From: Symbiodinium natans | Taxonomy: Eukaryota; Sar; Dinophyceae; Suessiales; Symbiodiniaceae | Length of the DNA: 64,000 bases | Assembly: GCA_905221605.1 (NCBI GenBank) | Contig: CAJNDS010002712.1 | Span: 886,001-950,000 of the forward strand | Reading direction: 5' to 3' | In this document: positions 1-8,010 of the stretch, piece after piece | How positions within the stretch are numbered: position 1 is the first letter of the stretch | Layout: each line of letters starts with the position of its first letter | Program-made: the position numbers and the translations under genes | The notes under the pieces: model-generated | Told to the model about the DNA's origin: nothing | Database searches by the model: none | The model's input: only the letters and a program-made list of their open reading frames with translations

Positions 1-1
1 G

Positions 2-2917
2 GTGGAATGCGGGGTCGAGGCCGTACCAGGCCTTTGGCCCACAGGAGAGGGAAAGGGGTTTGTGTTGCTCGCAGCCCAAGAGTGCGATCACTCTCTCCAG
101 CCGGGCGAGGTTGTTGCGGAAGTGCGTTCCGGCCTCGTAAGCACTGCGGCCTGTGGTTGTGGCGCGGTTGAGACGGTTTTCGAGTCGGAGCCGTCTCCGC
201 AGGCATGTGCGGATTGTGGGGTCGCCGTTGCCTCGGTTGGCCACGACCCGTGCTTTGCTTGCGGGTCCGCGTCCAGGGCCGCGGCAAGAAGCTTCCAAGG
301 TTGTTCCTCGTGTGCGCGGTCCTTTGGGCGGCTGCGTACCGGCGCCAGGATCGGTGTGCTATCGGTCCTTGCTGCGGTGACTGTTCTCGCTTCGGTGTGG
401 GGCGGGAGCGGCCCAGTTGGGCGCCCTGTTGAGGAGCCTGGAGTGCTTTCTTGCTTGGACCACCTTCCAAGCGTCGACAGCTGGTGGGAGGCGCCAGGTG
501 GTTACGCGTCTGTGTGGGGTAGGCGCCCTGCGCAGCAAGACCTTGGGACCCTGGCGGTCGAGAAGGCGCCTTACGAAACGTGCTTGCTTCAGCGCGTAGG
601 TGAGGCGTGGCGTCTCTGGGACACGAGGGATTTGCGTGTGGCGGAAAGCGTTGCGTGTAGCGATGAAGTTCCCGTCACCGAACGCCTCGCGGTCTTTAGG
701 ACGCGCAAGGGGCCACGCTGGGCTGGCTGGCGTGAGGGATCGGCCACGGCTGGAAGAGGCGCAAGTGATGCTGTGCGCCCAGCAGACGCGGTCGATACGG
801 CGCGCTGCCCGAGCTATCATATCGTGGAGAGCTGGGACATCGAGAAGATGATCGAAGAGCCTCCAACGGACTATTATTATGAGAAGCTCGCGGCAGATAT
901 GCGCGCCCGGCACCCTAAAGCGTGCCCGCACCTCCTCGACCACCTCGTTTCCTTAGAGGGTTTCCTAGATAAGTCAATCTTGTTTGGCTTCTCCTTTGGA
1001 ATCAGCAAGGCCGAAGTTTGTGTCTCCAAAGGCAAGCTCCTGGGACACAACATTGGGCGGGACGGGAGTTCGCCTGACGAAGAGCGTTGTCAGGCGGTGA
1101 TTGACTTTCCCCCGCTCTGGGAGAAGCTTCACATTCAGCAATTTTTGGGTTGCGCAAACTGGTTGCGCGGCTACCTGCCTGTTGAGTATGGGCACGCAGC
1201 CAAGATTTTAGGGCAGTGGCAGAAGCCAGGCGCCGTCTTTCCTGAAGGCGGGCTGGGCTCAGCCGCCACCGAGGGTTGCAAAGCCTTTAAAGCGATTAAG
1301 CGCATGATGCAGAATCGCATCAATTTGGCTACCTTCGACGAGGCCTCTGCTGCGGATGGGTCATGTCCCCTTGAGCAGATCGCGGATGCGTCGGGCATCG
1401 CGGTAGGGGGCAGCGTCGTGCAGATGACGCGTGACTTGAGTCAGCTCAAGGTGCTTATGACGCACTCGAAGAGCTTGACCCCCGCGCAGCAGAACTGGCC
1501 GCCCTTGATACAGGAGGCGTTTGCCCAGCTCGAGGTAAAGCGGGCGACACGCCGCATGTTTGGCTCCATTCGGACCCTGTGTTGGACAGATCATGCCAAC
1601 CTTACCCGAGCGCAAACATCGGACATCGGAATGGATCCGAAGCTCGTCCGGTGGGTTGCAGAAATCCTTATGGATGGGTCTGAAATAAGGAGCCTTAGCG
1701 GTCGCTCAGCGACGCTGGGTGACAGTTTTAGCCGCAATCCCAAGGATCGGGATGCGCTCCTTGCGGCGAGGACGAAAGACCTCGAGGGCCTTTCGGGCCA
1801 ACTCCGAGGATTCGACCTGGACCAGTACCTCGGAGAGGGTACTGAGGGTGACGGACCAGTGCCCTGGGCGGTCGGCAACGACGCCGTCCCAGAGCCTGCG
1901 GGCCGTGTCCAGGCCGCGGCTGTGCCGATGTGCGTCGTCGCAGCCCTTCCGGTGCGCGTCGTGGTTGTATTTGACTACGCGCGTTGGAAAGAGCAAGACG
2001 CAGAGCTGACTGAGATCAGGCGCGTCTTCCAAGCGAGCCTCCCTGGAGTTTCTGTGGCTGTCAGGGGTTGTTGGGGTCCGTTTGAGGATACCGACGGGCT
2101 TGCCTCGCATTTTGATTGCGGGGCCGGCAGGCTCGCAGGGACCAAGAAGATCAAGCGGATCAGGGTCGACTTGCTCACTTCGTGTGCCAAGGTTCTTAGG
2201 GAAGCTTCGGGGTTTCGTCCGCAGTTCCTCGTAGGACTTGGACAAGGCGGGCTTGTCACAGCCGTCCTTAGGTGGCCTTTGGTTGTTGAGCTCACGCTCC
2301 AAGCAAGGAACCTGCAGCGCAAAGAAGCCAGGGCTGTAGGAGAGGCTTGGGCAGGCATCAAGGCTATCTGGGCGGTGCGGCCACGCCTTTGGCGCACGCA
2401 GCAAGGCCACTTGGAAGTGGCCGAGGCTTGTCCGGAACTCAAGAAGGATTTTCCGGAGCCTCCCCTGCGAGGTTTTGGGATCGTAGGGAAGCAGGCATTG
2501 GGGGCGGAGGTTCTGCGGTCCTTGAGGCTGGACGCGGTTCGTTCCATCGATGATGCCAGCATTAGAGGGATGCTGGACGAGCCGTCACGACCCCTCTGGG
2601 ACCATGAGGGTCTATGCATCTGCGGCAAGCGGACCTACCTGTTTTCTCGCTGCCCCGCCTGCATCGAGAAAGAGGCAGTCGATACCTCGGTAGAGATAGC
2701 CGAGCGGGAGGAGCTCGAACCTCCGCTTGAGGGCGACCTTGAGGCCCATGAGGTGGGCCTAGAGGTCAACTCCGTCCTTGCAACTTTGGATAGGACGGGA
2801 GGTTTGTTTAGGGTTAGGTCCTCAACCATCCAGCAATGGGCGGTAGGGTTCAGGACTACGCCCAAAGATGCTCCAGTTCCCACAGCATATGGCATGGTCC
2901 CGGAGTGTTGTCTATGA
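2..2917 (+). CDS. Ty3/gypsy-like pol fragment: RT thumb and RNase H, running into the integrase linker; 5' end cut by the window edge
   Basis: Retroelement polyprotein piece of 971 codons, open from the window edge, so the true start is not seen. Residues about 69-104 carry three CxxC pairs, followed by a hydrophobic segment (about 116-134). Residues 340-395 match the Ty3/gypsy RT thumb/connection: LLGHNIGRDG (compare the usual LGH..S..G) and QQFLGCANWLRGYL (compare FLGL..YYR.F). RNase H follows at about 440-580, with candidate catalytic residues D462 (ADAS), E505, D530 (TDH) and D574 (GDSFSR, the usual ADALSR position). No RT palm precedes the thumb. Residues about 645-830 form an unrecognised region with GLGQGG near 745-750, and a four-Cys knuckle lies near 875-890. 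The last residues (about 965-971) are created by the inversion junction. Family assignment is firm; whether it is functional is unknown. Confidence 0.85.
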   Translation: MECGVEAVPGLWPTGEGKGFVLLAAQECDHSLQPGEVVAEVRSGLVSTAACGCGAVETVFESEPSPQACADCGVAVASVGHDPCFACGSASRAAARSFQGCSSCARSFGRLRTGARIGVLSVLAAVTVLASVWGGSGPVGRPVEEPGVLSCLDHLPSVDSWWEAPGGYASVWGRRPAQQDLGTLAVEKAPYETCLLQRVGEAWRLWDTRDLRVAESVACSDEVPVTERLAVFRTRKGPRWAGWREGSATAGRGASDAVRPADAVDTARCPSYHIVESWDIEKMIEEPPTDYYYEKLAADMRARHPKACPHLLDHLVSLEGFLDKSILFGFSFGISKAEVCVSKGKLLGHNIGRDGSSPDEERCQAVIDFPPLWEKLHIQQFLGCANWLRGYLPVEYGHAAKILGQWQKPGAVFPEGGLGSAATEGCKAFKAIKRMMQNRINLATFDEASAADGSCPLEQIADASGIAVGGSVVQMTRDLSQLKVLMTHSKSLTPAQQNWPPLIQEAFAQLEVKRATRRMFGSIRTLCWTDHANLTRAQTSDIGMDPKLVRWVAEILMDGSEIRSLSGRSATLGDSFSRNPKDRDALLAARTKDLEGLSGQLRGFDLDQYLGEGTEGDGPVPWAVGNDAVPEPAGRVQAAAVPMCVVAALPVRVVVVFDYARWKEQDAELTEIRRVFQASLPGVSVAVRGCWGPFEDTDGLASHFDCGAGRLAGTKKIKRIRVDLLTSCAKVLREASGFRPQFLVGLGQGGLVTAVLRWPLVVELTLQARNLQRKEARAVGEAWAGIKAIWAVRPRLWRTQQGHLEVAEACPELKKDFPEPPLRGFGIVGKQALGAEVLRSLRLDAVRSIDDASIRGMLDEPSRPLWDHEGLCICGKRTYLFSRCPACIEKEAVDTSVEIAEREELEPPLEGDLEAHEVGLEVNSVLATLDRTGGLFRVRSSTIQQWAVGFRTTPKDAPVPTAYGMVPECCL

Positions 2918-4520
2918 CGTACTCCGCCACCACGAGCCAATCCGACCAAGCTTCGGAAAGGGAGGCGCCGACTTGCCTGACGACTGCCCCCAGCACCTTT
3001 TGAACTTCTTGGTGGACTCGCTCGTTTGCGCCCAACTCACAAGGCCTCAAGGGCGCGCTGAACCGCCACTCGGTCCCAAGCATCGCGCTGAGTTCTGCCA
3101 TGAGCGCATTCTTGAATTCTGGCCCTCTGTCCGACCTGATGAGGCTCGGGATCGTCCTGCTGCGAAGCACACAGCGCACGAACGCCCTCCTGACTTCCGC
3201 ATGAGTCAGAGACCTCATCGGCTCGAGGAGGACAGCATGACTGAGGCAATCGAAGTACGTAAGCGAGTACCTATGCCCCTCCCTGTCCTCTCGGTTCGGA
3301 CCCTCACAGTCCACGCTGACTTCCTGCCAGCAAGTCTCGGCGCCACACTTGACCGCACGAGCTTCAACCTTCGTCGGTCGAGAGCGGCCTTTAATGCAGG
3401 CGAGACACTTGGCGACCCAGGTCCGCACATCTTTCTCCAAATCGGGCCACCAGACTGCCCTCTCCAGCAGTTTGATGGTAACCTCGGCAGACCTATGGGC
3501 CCCAAGGACTCCACAGTGGACTGAATTGTAGCAGGCGCGGCGCCAGGTCACCCCATTCGCGCCCGCAGCCCCGTTGGGAACCACTGGGACGACGACGGTT
3601 TGACCCGTCCTGAGGGTCACCTCGCGCTCCAACAACCCGTCTCCGGATATCACCATCGGCGGCTCCGGCTTGCGAATCGAGCCCGCCAATGAGGGATCGC
3701 GCCGCTGGCCCTCGTACCACGCCGTACGAAGGGATCCCGTGACTCGGAACTCCGAAATGTTCGCCGCGTCCCTCGCCTCGACCGCAAGCTGTTCGCGACG
3801 ATTTTCGTCCTCCCCCGCGGCCAGGCTCAAAGACGGAACACCGCCCTTAAACTCGACCTTGACCTTGGTTGAGGAATGGTCCCAAATGCACAGGATGGGG
3901 CTATGGCTGACGAGCTCTAGAACCACAGCAGGGCCCTTGTGCTCCTCACCCATAAACGCCAAAACTCTACCCTTCAGCTTGCACTCATTGGCATTCTTCC
4001 CGCGACTGATAGCGCCCGCGGTCCAATGCCCTTCTACGCCCTCATTGGACGCAGAGAATTGAGCAAGGACCCTTGACGCCTGCCGGGTAGAACTGCGGGG
4101 ATCCGAGGCTTCTCCGGTTGCCCGCCAGCCAATGACCTGAGTAACCCTACCCACAAGGGCTATCAGCTTGCCGAAGGAGGGGTCTAAGGCAACCTCTTTG
4201 CCCTTAGACCTCCAGAGCACTTCGCACTGCTCATTCACGACATGTCTGTGGCCGTGCCAGTTCACCACTGACGACCAATGCACGACGATGTCGCCCTGAA
4301 CCGCATCCAGGGGCGAGCAGTTGTGCCCCGCCACCACAGCACCATCTTCTCTAACCACCCACGTGGTCCAGTAAGGCTTCACATCGCCCCACTTGGAAAG
4401 ATCCTTGTGCTGGGAGCCGAGGCTGAGCTTCATGGAATGGCTCTTCTTCCATATTTTCCCACTCAGCCCACGGGTATACCCCGAGGGACCTAGAGCGGAG
4501 CTGGTCGCTCGCTCTACCAC
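2856..4520 (-). CDS. Retroelement integrase: zinc-binding and DDE catalytic core, on the strand opposite to its pol neighbours
   Basis: A 554-codon minus-strand frame. From about residue 330 it is a retroviral/Ty3-type integrase: an HHCC zinc module (H335, H342, C372, C375), then the catalytic triad D404 (VDCEGP), D464 (SDRGPEF) and E500 (GANERVHQEV). All catalytic residues are present and spaced as in the family. Residues about 20-330 are an unrecognised linker, including GRVTQV at 124-129; a near-identical GRVTQV recurs in the + strand frame downstream, in a different domain. The frame stops shortly after EYVIDNTPG, exactly where the core should run on into its C-terminal part; that part lies on the + strand from about 4466. 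The first ~20 and last ~13 residues are junction-derived. The integrase call is near certain; the inverted placement is discussed in the findings. Confidence 0.9.
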   Translation of the reverse strand: MVERATSSALGPSGYTRGLSGKIWKKSHSMKLSLGSQHKDLSKWGDVKPYWTTWVVREDGAVVAGHNCSPLDAVQGDIVVHWSSVVNWHGHRHVVNEQCEVLWRSKGKEVALDPSFGKLIALVGRVTQVIGWRATGEASDPRSSTRQASRVLAQFSASNEGVEGHWTAGAISRGKNANECKLKGRVLAFMGEEHKGPAVVLELVSHSPILCIWDHSSTKVKVEFKGGVPSLSLAAGEDENRREQLAVEARDAANISEFRVTGSLRTAWYEGQRRDPSLAGSIRKPEPPMVISGDGLLEREVTLRTGQTVVVPVVPNGAAGANGVTWRRACYNSVHCGVLGAHRSAEVTIKLLERAVWWPDLEKDVRTWVAKCLACIKGRSRPTKVEARAVKCGAETCWQEVSVDCEGPNREDREGHRYSLTYFDCLSHAVLLEPMRSLTHAEVRRAFVRCVLRSRTIPSLIRSDRGPEFKNALMAELSAMLGTEWRFSAPLRPCELGANERVHQEVQKVLGAVVRQVGASLSEAWSDWLVVAEYVIDNTPGPCHMLWELEHLWA

Positions 4521-6187
4521 TTGAAAAGGACGTCCTGCGAGACGCCTTGCAGTTCGAACCCATCTCTGATTGGGCTCGGAGCCAGTTCAAGCAGTTCTCG
4601 GAACTAGCTGCTGCGGTCCGAGAGCACTGGACGCGGTCTTCAGAAGCGCGGGCGAAACTTGCAAATCGCCATAGGCGCACTGTGGACCTTAAGCCAGGCG
4701 ACCGAGTGGTCTGGAACGCTCCGAGGGCCCGCTCAGAGGGGGCGGGGCGTGTGCCTTGGAAACCGGGTCTGACCGGCCCCTGGCGCGTGTTGGAAGTCAA
4801 GGGCCACAGGCTCACCTTGGAGCCAGTGTCGATGGAGTCGGGGGGTACTTCTTCCGCCCGGCGCGGCCCGATGGAGGCGCACGCAGAAGACTGCATTCTT
4901 GTTCCTGCGGATGCAGATGGCGCGGAATCCCGCGAGCCGGTCGTCTTTGAAGACGATGGAACCGGCGGGGACGACTTGTCTCGCCCCAGCTTAGGGCAGC
5001 AGGTTCAAGGCGACGCCAAGCAGGTGGAGTTCACGCTGACCAGGCGCGGGAGGGACTTCGTCCTCCGCCTTGGTGACCGCATTGCCTATCGGGGTGTAGG
5101 TGGAGGCCCGAAGGTGTGCAGGTTAGGACGGGTCACGCAGGTGGATGCGGCCCGTGCGCAGGTCGGCGTCCATCGCTATCTCCCCGACGCCAGCGGGGTT
5201 CGCGTCAAATGGCGGCTTGCATATATCGCCGAGGACGGAGCGCTCACGCTTTCAGAAGGGACCCGTCCGGCCCATGAAGCGGTTTCTGTGAAGGAAATCA
5301 TTTCCAAAATCGACCTAAACCGCGACGGCGTGCTTGCTGCAGCCTCGGCCAGAAAGTTGGACAAGGGGGCGTATTCGTTGCAGGACAGGACCCTCGAGCG
5401 AGCGTCTCGTGCCGGCACGAGTGTGCTCTCGATCCGAGAGGCCCTCGCGGACCTCTTGGTCGCGGAACCCCGCGCGTTGCAGCCTAGGGCTTCCCCAGAG
5501 TCGGGTGCTGTCGAGAGTTGGTTCCGGCAGTATTTCCTTGGTGGGGTTGCTGATGTCTTAGAGGTTGCTTGGGGTGACGCGGTCGTTTCCGACGCGGCTA
5601 GGAGGCACGGGTACAGGGTTGTTCCCGCTTTTGTGCAAGGCAAGCAGGCCTACGGGATCACCTGGAACCTGGCCGCAGAAGAGCACTTGGAGGCCATTAG
5701 CGGCGCTGTTCTGCGCACAGAGCCGAAGGTGCTCGTAGTTGGGCTTGAGGGCAAGAATGTGCCCCGGGCTTTCCTCCAGCTAGTCGTCCGGTGTGCGCAG
5801 GAACGCACACGCGCGGGCGCCCACGTCGCGTTGCGTTTGCAGGCGCAAAAAGGCGAGTGGGAACCTTGGCGGCTAGAGGAGTGGGGCGCCTTGTTTGGGA
5901 CGCTCGCAGGGCCGCGCTGGCCTTGGGCTTTCGTGCGGGTTGACATGTGCCAGTTCGCGCGGGCCGGTGGCCGCAGCAACCTCGTTGAGAGCGGGGCCCT
6001 GTGGCTCGCCGATTTCAGCTTAGAATCGGTAGGTTTGAGGTGTAGTAGGCCGGATGCACTAGGCGCAGTGCAGCACAAGCACGTTGAGCGCGCGCAATCC
6101 GACTACAACCTCATAGGGGCGGCTTTCTGCGCCTCGCTCCAGGACCTTGGTCTGAGGGGCAGAGGAGCTGTGCACCGCTGCAGTTGA
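4466..6187 (+). CDS. Integrase C-terminal part fused to a degenerate methyltransferase-like region
   Basis: The frame is open through the breakpoint near 4466 and has no ATG at its beginning. AHGYTPRDLERSW followed by LPLEKDVLRDAL is the segment expected right after an integrase core. KPGDRVVWNAPR and GPWRVLEVKGHRLTLEP (about 4690-4825) form the SH3-like integrase C-terminal domain. An acidic linker follows, then a second region with LRLGDRIAYRG and GRVTQVDA. From about 5535 the pattern ADVLEVAWGDAVVSDAARRHGY, split over strand-helix turns, with PKVLVVGLEG, GAHVALRL and RVDMCQFARAG, resembles an SAM-methyltransferase fold. The motif IV PPC or PPY expected after PKVLVVG is absent, so catalysis is unlikely. 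The frame stops at 6185-6187, and the RT frame takes over about 30 nt earlier. Integrase end: confident. Methyltransferase resemblance: tentative. Confidence 0.75.
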   Translation, partial: AHGYTPRDLERSWSLALPLEKDVLRDALQFEPISDWARSQFKQFSELAAAVREHWTRSSEARAKLANRHRRTVDLKPGDRVVWNAPRARSEGAGRVPWKPGLTGPWRVLEVKGHRLTLEPVSMESGGTSSARRGPMEAHAEDCILVPADADGAESREPVVFEDDGTGGDDLSRPSLGQQVQGDAKQVEFTLTRRGRDFVLRLGDRIAYRGVGGGPKVCRLGRVTQVDAARAQVGVHRYLPDASGVRVKWRLAYIAEDGALTLSEGTRPAHEAVSVKEIISKIDLNRDGVLAAASARKLDKGAYSLQDRTLERASRAGTSVLSIREALADLLVAEPRALQPRASPESGAVESWFRQYFLGGVADVLEVAWGDAVVSDAARRHGYRVVPAFVQGKQAYGITWNLAAEEHLEAISGAVLRTEPKVLVVGLEGKNVPRAFLQLVVRCAQERTRAGAHVALRLQAQKGEWEPWRLEEWGALFGTLAGPRWPWAFVRVDMCQFARAGGRSNLVESGALWLADFSLESVGLRCSRPDALGAVQHKHVERAQSDYNLIGAAFCASLQDLGLRGRGAVHRCS

Positions 6188-7907
6188 AAGCTTTCCAGCC
6201 ACTGCGGGTGCAGATAGCGCCGCGGCTGCGCCACCGCCCTCTCCAGTTGTTCCCCTCCCGGACGTGCGGTCGGGCGAGGACCTCACGCCAGCAGAGCGTG
6301 CGGAGCTGGATAAGGAGGTGGATAAGTATGCCGCGGAGAAAGAAGCGTTTTGGCGGACCAAGGCGGACGCCAAGGACTGGGATTCCGTCCGGGCTGACCT
6401 TGAGGTCTATGCTCTTGCGGGCGAGAAGGTCGCGGAGGATCCTAGGCGCACCGAGGCCTATAGAGACCTCGTATGGTCGGGTTTGAAGATCGAGCCTGGA
6501 CCAACCAGACCCGGGCTGACCGATGCTGATATCGCAGCCGTCAGGGAGGTCATACGGCGAAAGGCCGCTGGGTTCTGGGTGGAGGACACCACCAGGACCA
6601 CGGTCAGGAAGTTCGCCCATGACTGCATCCCCACCGGGCCGCCGGTCTCATCCCAGCCTCACAGTCTGAGGGGCGAGTCCGCGCAATGGGTCGACGACAA
6701 GCTTGAAGAAGAATGCAAGCGGGGTCAGTTGATCCGCGGCAGCTCGGCTTGGGGATCTGCGCCGTTTCCGACCAAGGAAATGCCCAGCTACAAGCGGCAT
6801 AGGAAGCGACGCTTGGTGGTTGACTACCGCCGCGTGAATGCCCGAATTAAGCGCTCCACGTACTATTGTCGGCGGGGCAGCGATGTGCTCGCCGCCGCAG
6901 TAGGTTCGGTTTGGTATACCTTCGTGGATGCGGTTAGTGGGTTTAATCAGATTAGGAACACCAAGCGTGCTCGCGAGGTGTTGGCCATTGTGGCAAGATC
7001 AGGGAAGTATCTCCCTGTCGGCCTCACCTTTGGCCCGATTAACGGCCCAGATGATTTCAACTTTGTGGTTGATAGGGCCTATGCCCCCGGCAGAGGTAGG
7101 CGCCTTAAGTATACTAAGGAGTGGATTGCCTACGTGGATGATCTTACTGTTAGGACGGGTAGGGTCATTGATGGGCAGTTTTTCACTGATGCCCAAGCCG
7201 AGGGGGCGGTGCGCGAAGCGTGCGCCAAGGGGGCAGTCGCGGCTCCTCAGAGCGCGTCGTCTGCTCTTGAAGCCTTAGGCGTTCGCGGTGCGCACAACTC
7301 CAAGCGCGCGAACCATGACGCGGCGCGCTCGGACCAGAATCACCCCACGCGCGTTCTGATGCTCAGGATGTTGGGGCTGTTCGGGTGTTTCTGTGTTCAG
7401 GGCGGGTGTTTTTGGGGCGGGCCGTTTCCCAGGTCGCCGGTCTGCGGGCAGAAGGATTTTTCGTCGTTCGTCGCGTGCAGCTTCGTTCGTTTGTCTCGCA
7501 GCCAGTGTTTAGGAAGCAGGCCTAGAGGTTCGGTCCAAGGTCGAAGCAGAAGCCGTAGAAGCCTTAAAGCCCAGACCTTGAGGAAACTCCCCAAACCCCC
7601 GCCGCAGCGGTTCAAGTGTGCTGTAGAGCCTAGGGTAGGTAGTCCCTCCCCGCGTTCGCGCCTGTGCACTGCGCCCCGCTGCGGGTCGCGACCAGACCGC
7701 GCGGGAGCGACCAATCGGTCGCCCGGACCTTCGTGGTCAACCACAAGGCCCCGCTGCGGGCCGTGCCCTGGCCGCGCGGGAGCGGCTACCCACCACTACT
7801 GCACACCGGCCCCTTTCAGCGGGCCGTGTCCTGGCCGCTCAAGGGCGCGTCAAACCTCGGTTTCCGCTGGCTGGCGTCGTGCGCGACCGCCTGGTTGTAC
7901 TGGTTGA
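6156..7907 (+). CDS. Reverse transcriptase fingers/palm with YVDD
   Basis: The frame opens after a stop at 6153-6155 and overlaps the end of the upstream frame by about 30 nt, so the two were probably once one polyprotein. A Pro/Ala linker (6190-6260) leads into a charged helical region and then the RT. Visible motifs are QLIRGSSAWGSAPFPTKE (fingers), RRLVVDYRRVNARI, motif A TFVDAVSGFNQI near 6922, motif B-like LTFGPINGPDDFNFVVDR near 7022, and the active site YVDD at 7131-7142. Typical Ty3-type RT would go on to thumb and RNase H; here similarity fades after about 7360, and the remaining open frame to 7907 is a GC-rich shadow. No in-frame ATG is needed for this reading. RT identity is secure; autonomy of the copy is doubtful. 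Confidence 0.88.
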   Translation, partial: GAEELCTAAVESFPATAGADSAAAAPPPSPVVPLPDVRSGEDLTPAERAELDKEVDKYAAEKEAFWRTKADAKDWDSVRADLEVYALAGEKVAEDPRRTEAYRDLVWSGLKIEPGPTRPGLTDADIAAVREVIRRKAAGFWVEDTTRTTVRKFAHDCIPTGPPVSSQPHSLRGESAQWVDDKLEEECKRGQLIRGSSAWGSAPFPTKEMPSYKRHRKRRLVVDYRRVNARIKRSTYYCRRGSDVLAAAVGSVWYTFVDAVSGFNQIRNTKRAREVLAIVARSGKYLPVGLTFGPINGPDDFNFVVDRAYAPGRGRRLKYTKEWIAYVDDLTVRTGRVIDGQFFTDAQAEGAVREACAKGAVAAPQSASSALEALGVRGAHNSKRANHDAARSDQNHPTRVLMLRMLGLFGCFCVQGGCFWGGPFPRSPVCGQKDFSSFVACSFVRLSRSQCLGSRPRGSVQGRSRSRRSLKAQTLRKLPKPPPQRFKCAVEPRVGSPSPRSRLCTAPRCGSRPDRAGATNRSPGPSWSTTRPRCGPCPGRAGAATHHYCTPAPFSGPCPGRSRARQTSVSAGWRRARPPGCTG

Positions 7908-8010
7908 TGGTGATCCCGAGTTGTTCGATCAACTCATCAACCGGGTAGAGGCCGCCCGGACCGAACCGGCCTCTGCAGCCACCTTCGCCGTGCCGCATGC
8001 ATCGGACTAG
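7353..8010 (+). pseudogene. Decayed coding stretch between RT and the KptA-like frame
   Basis: After the RT similarity ends, plausible coding moves between frames. Frame 2 is open to TAG at 7523 (pieces such as VFLGRAVSQVAGLRAEGFF). Frame 1 then reads through EVRSKVEAEAVEALKPRP to a stop and later through VVRDRLVVLVDGDPELFDQL to TAG at 8008. The changes of frame and internal stops suggest a broken copy or sequencing indels. No protease, LTR or known domain was recognised. Three copies of a GC-rich quasi-palindrome lie at 7681, 7756 and 7819. Confidence 0.35.
7681..7840 (+). repeat. Cluster of three GC-rich quasi-palindromes of about 22-24 bp
   Basis: Copies begin at 7681, 7756 and 7819, with core close to GCGGGCCGTGTCCTGGCCGC. 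Each has GC-rich arms around a GTGTCCT-like centre. Related copies occur at 1898, 8652, 11747 and 12743, in separate reading frames. In one frame each reads roughly A-G-R-V/D-L-A-A. Confidence 0.6.

Noticed and set aside
7353-8010. Aspartic protease domain of the retroelement
   Set aside because: No DTG or DSG motif in any frame here or elsewhere in the element.
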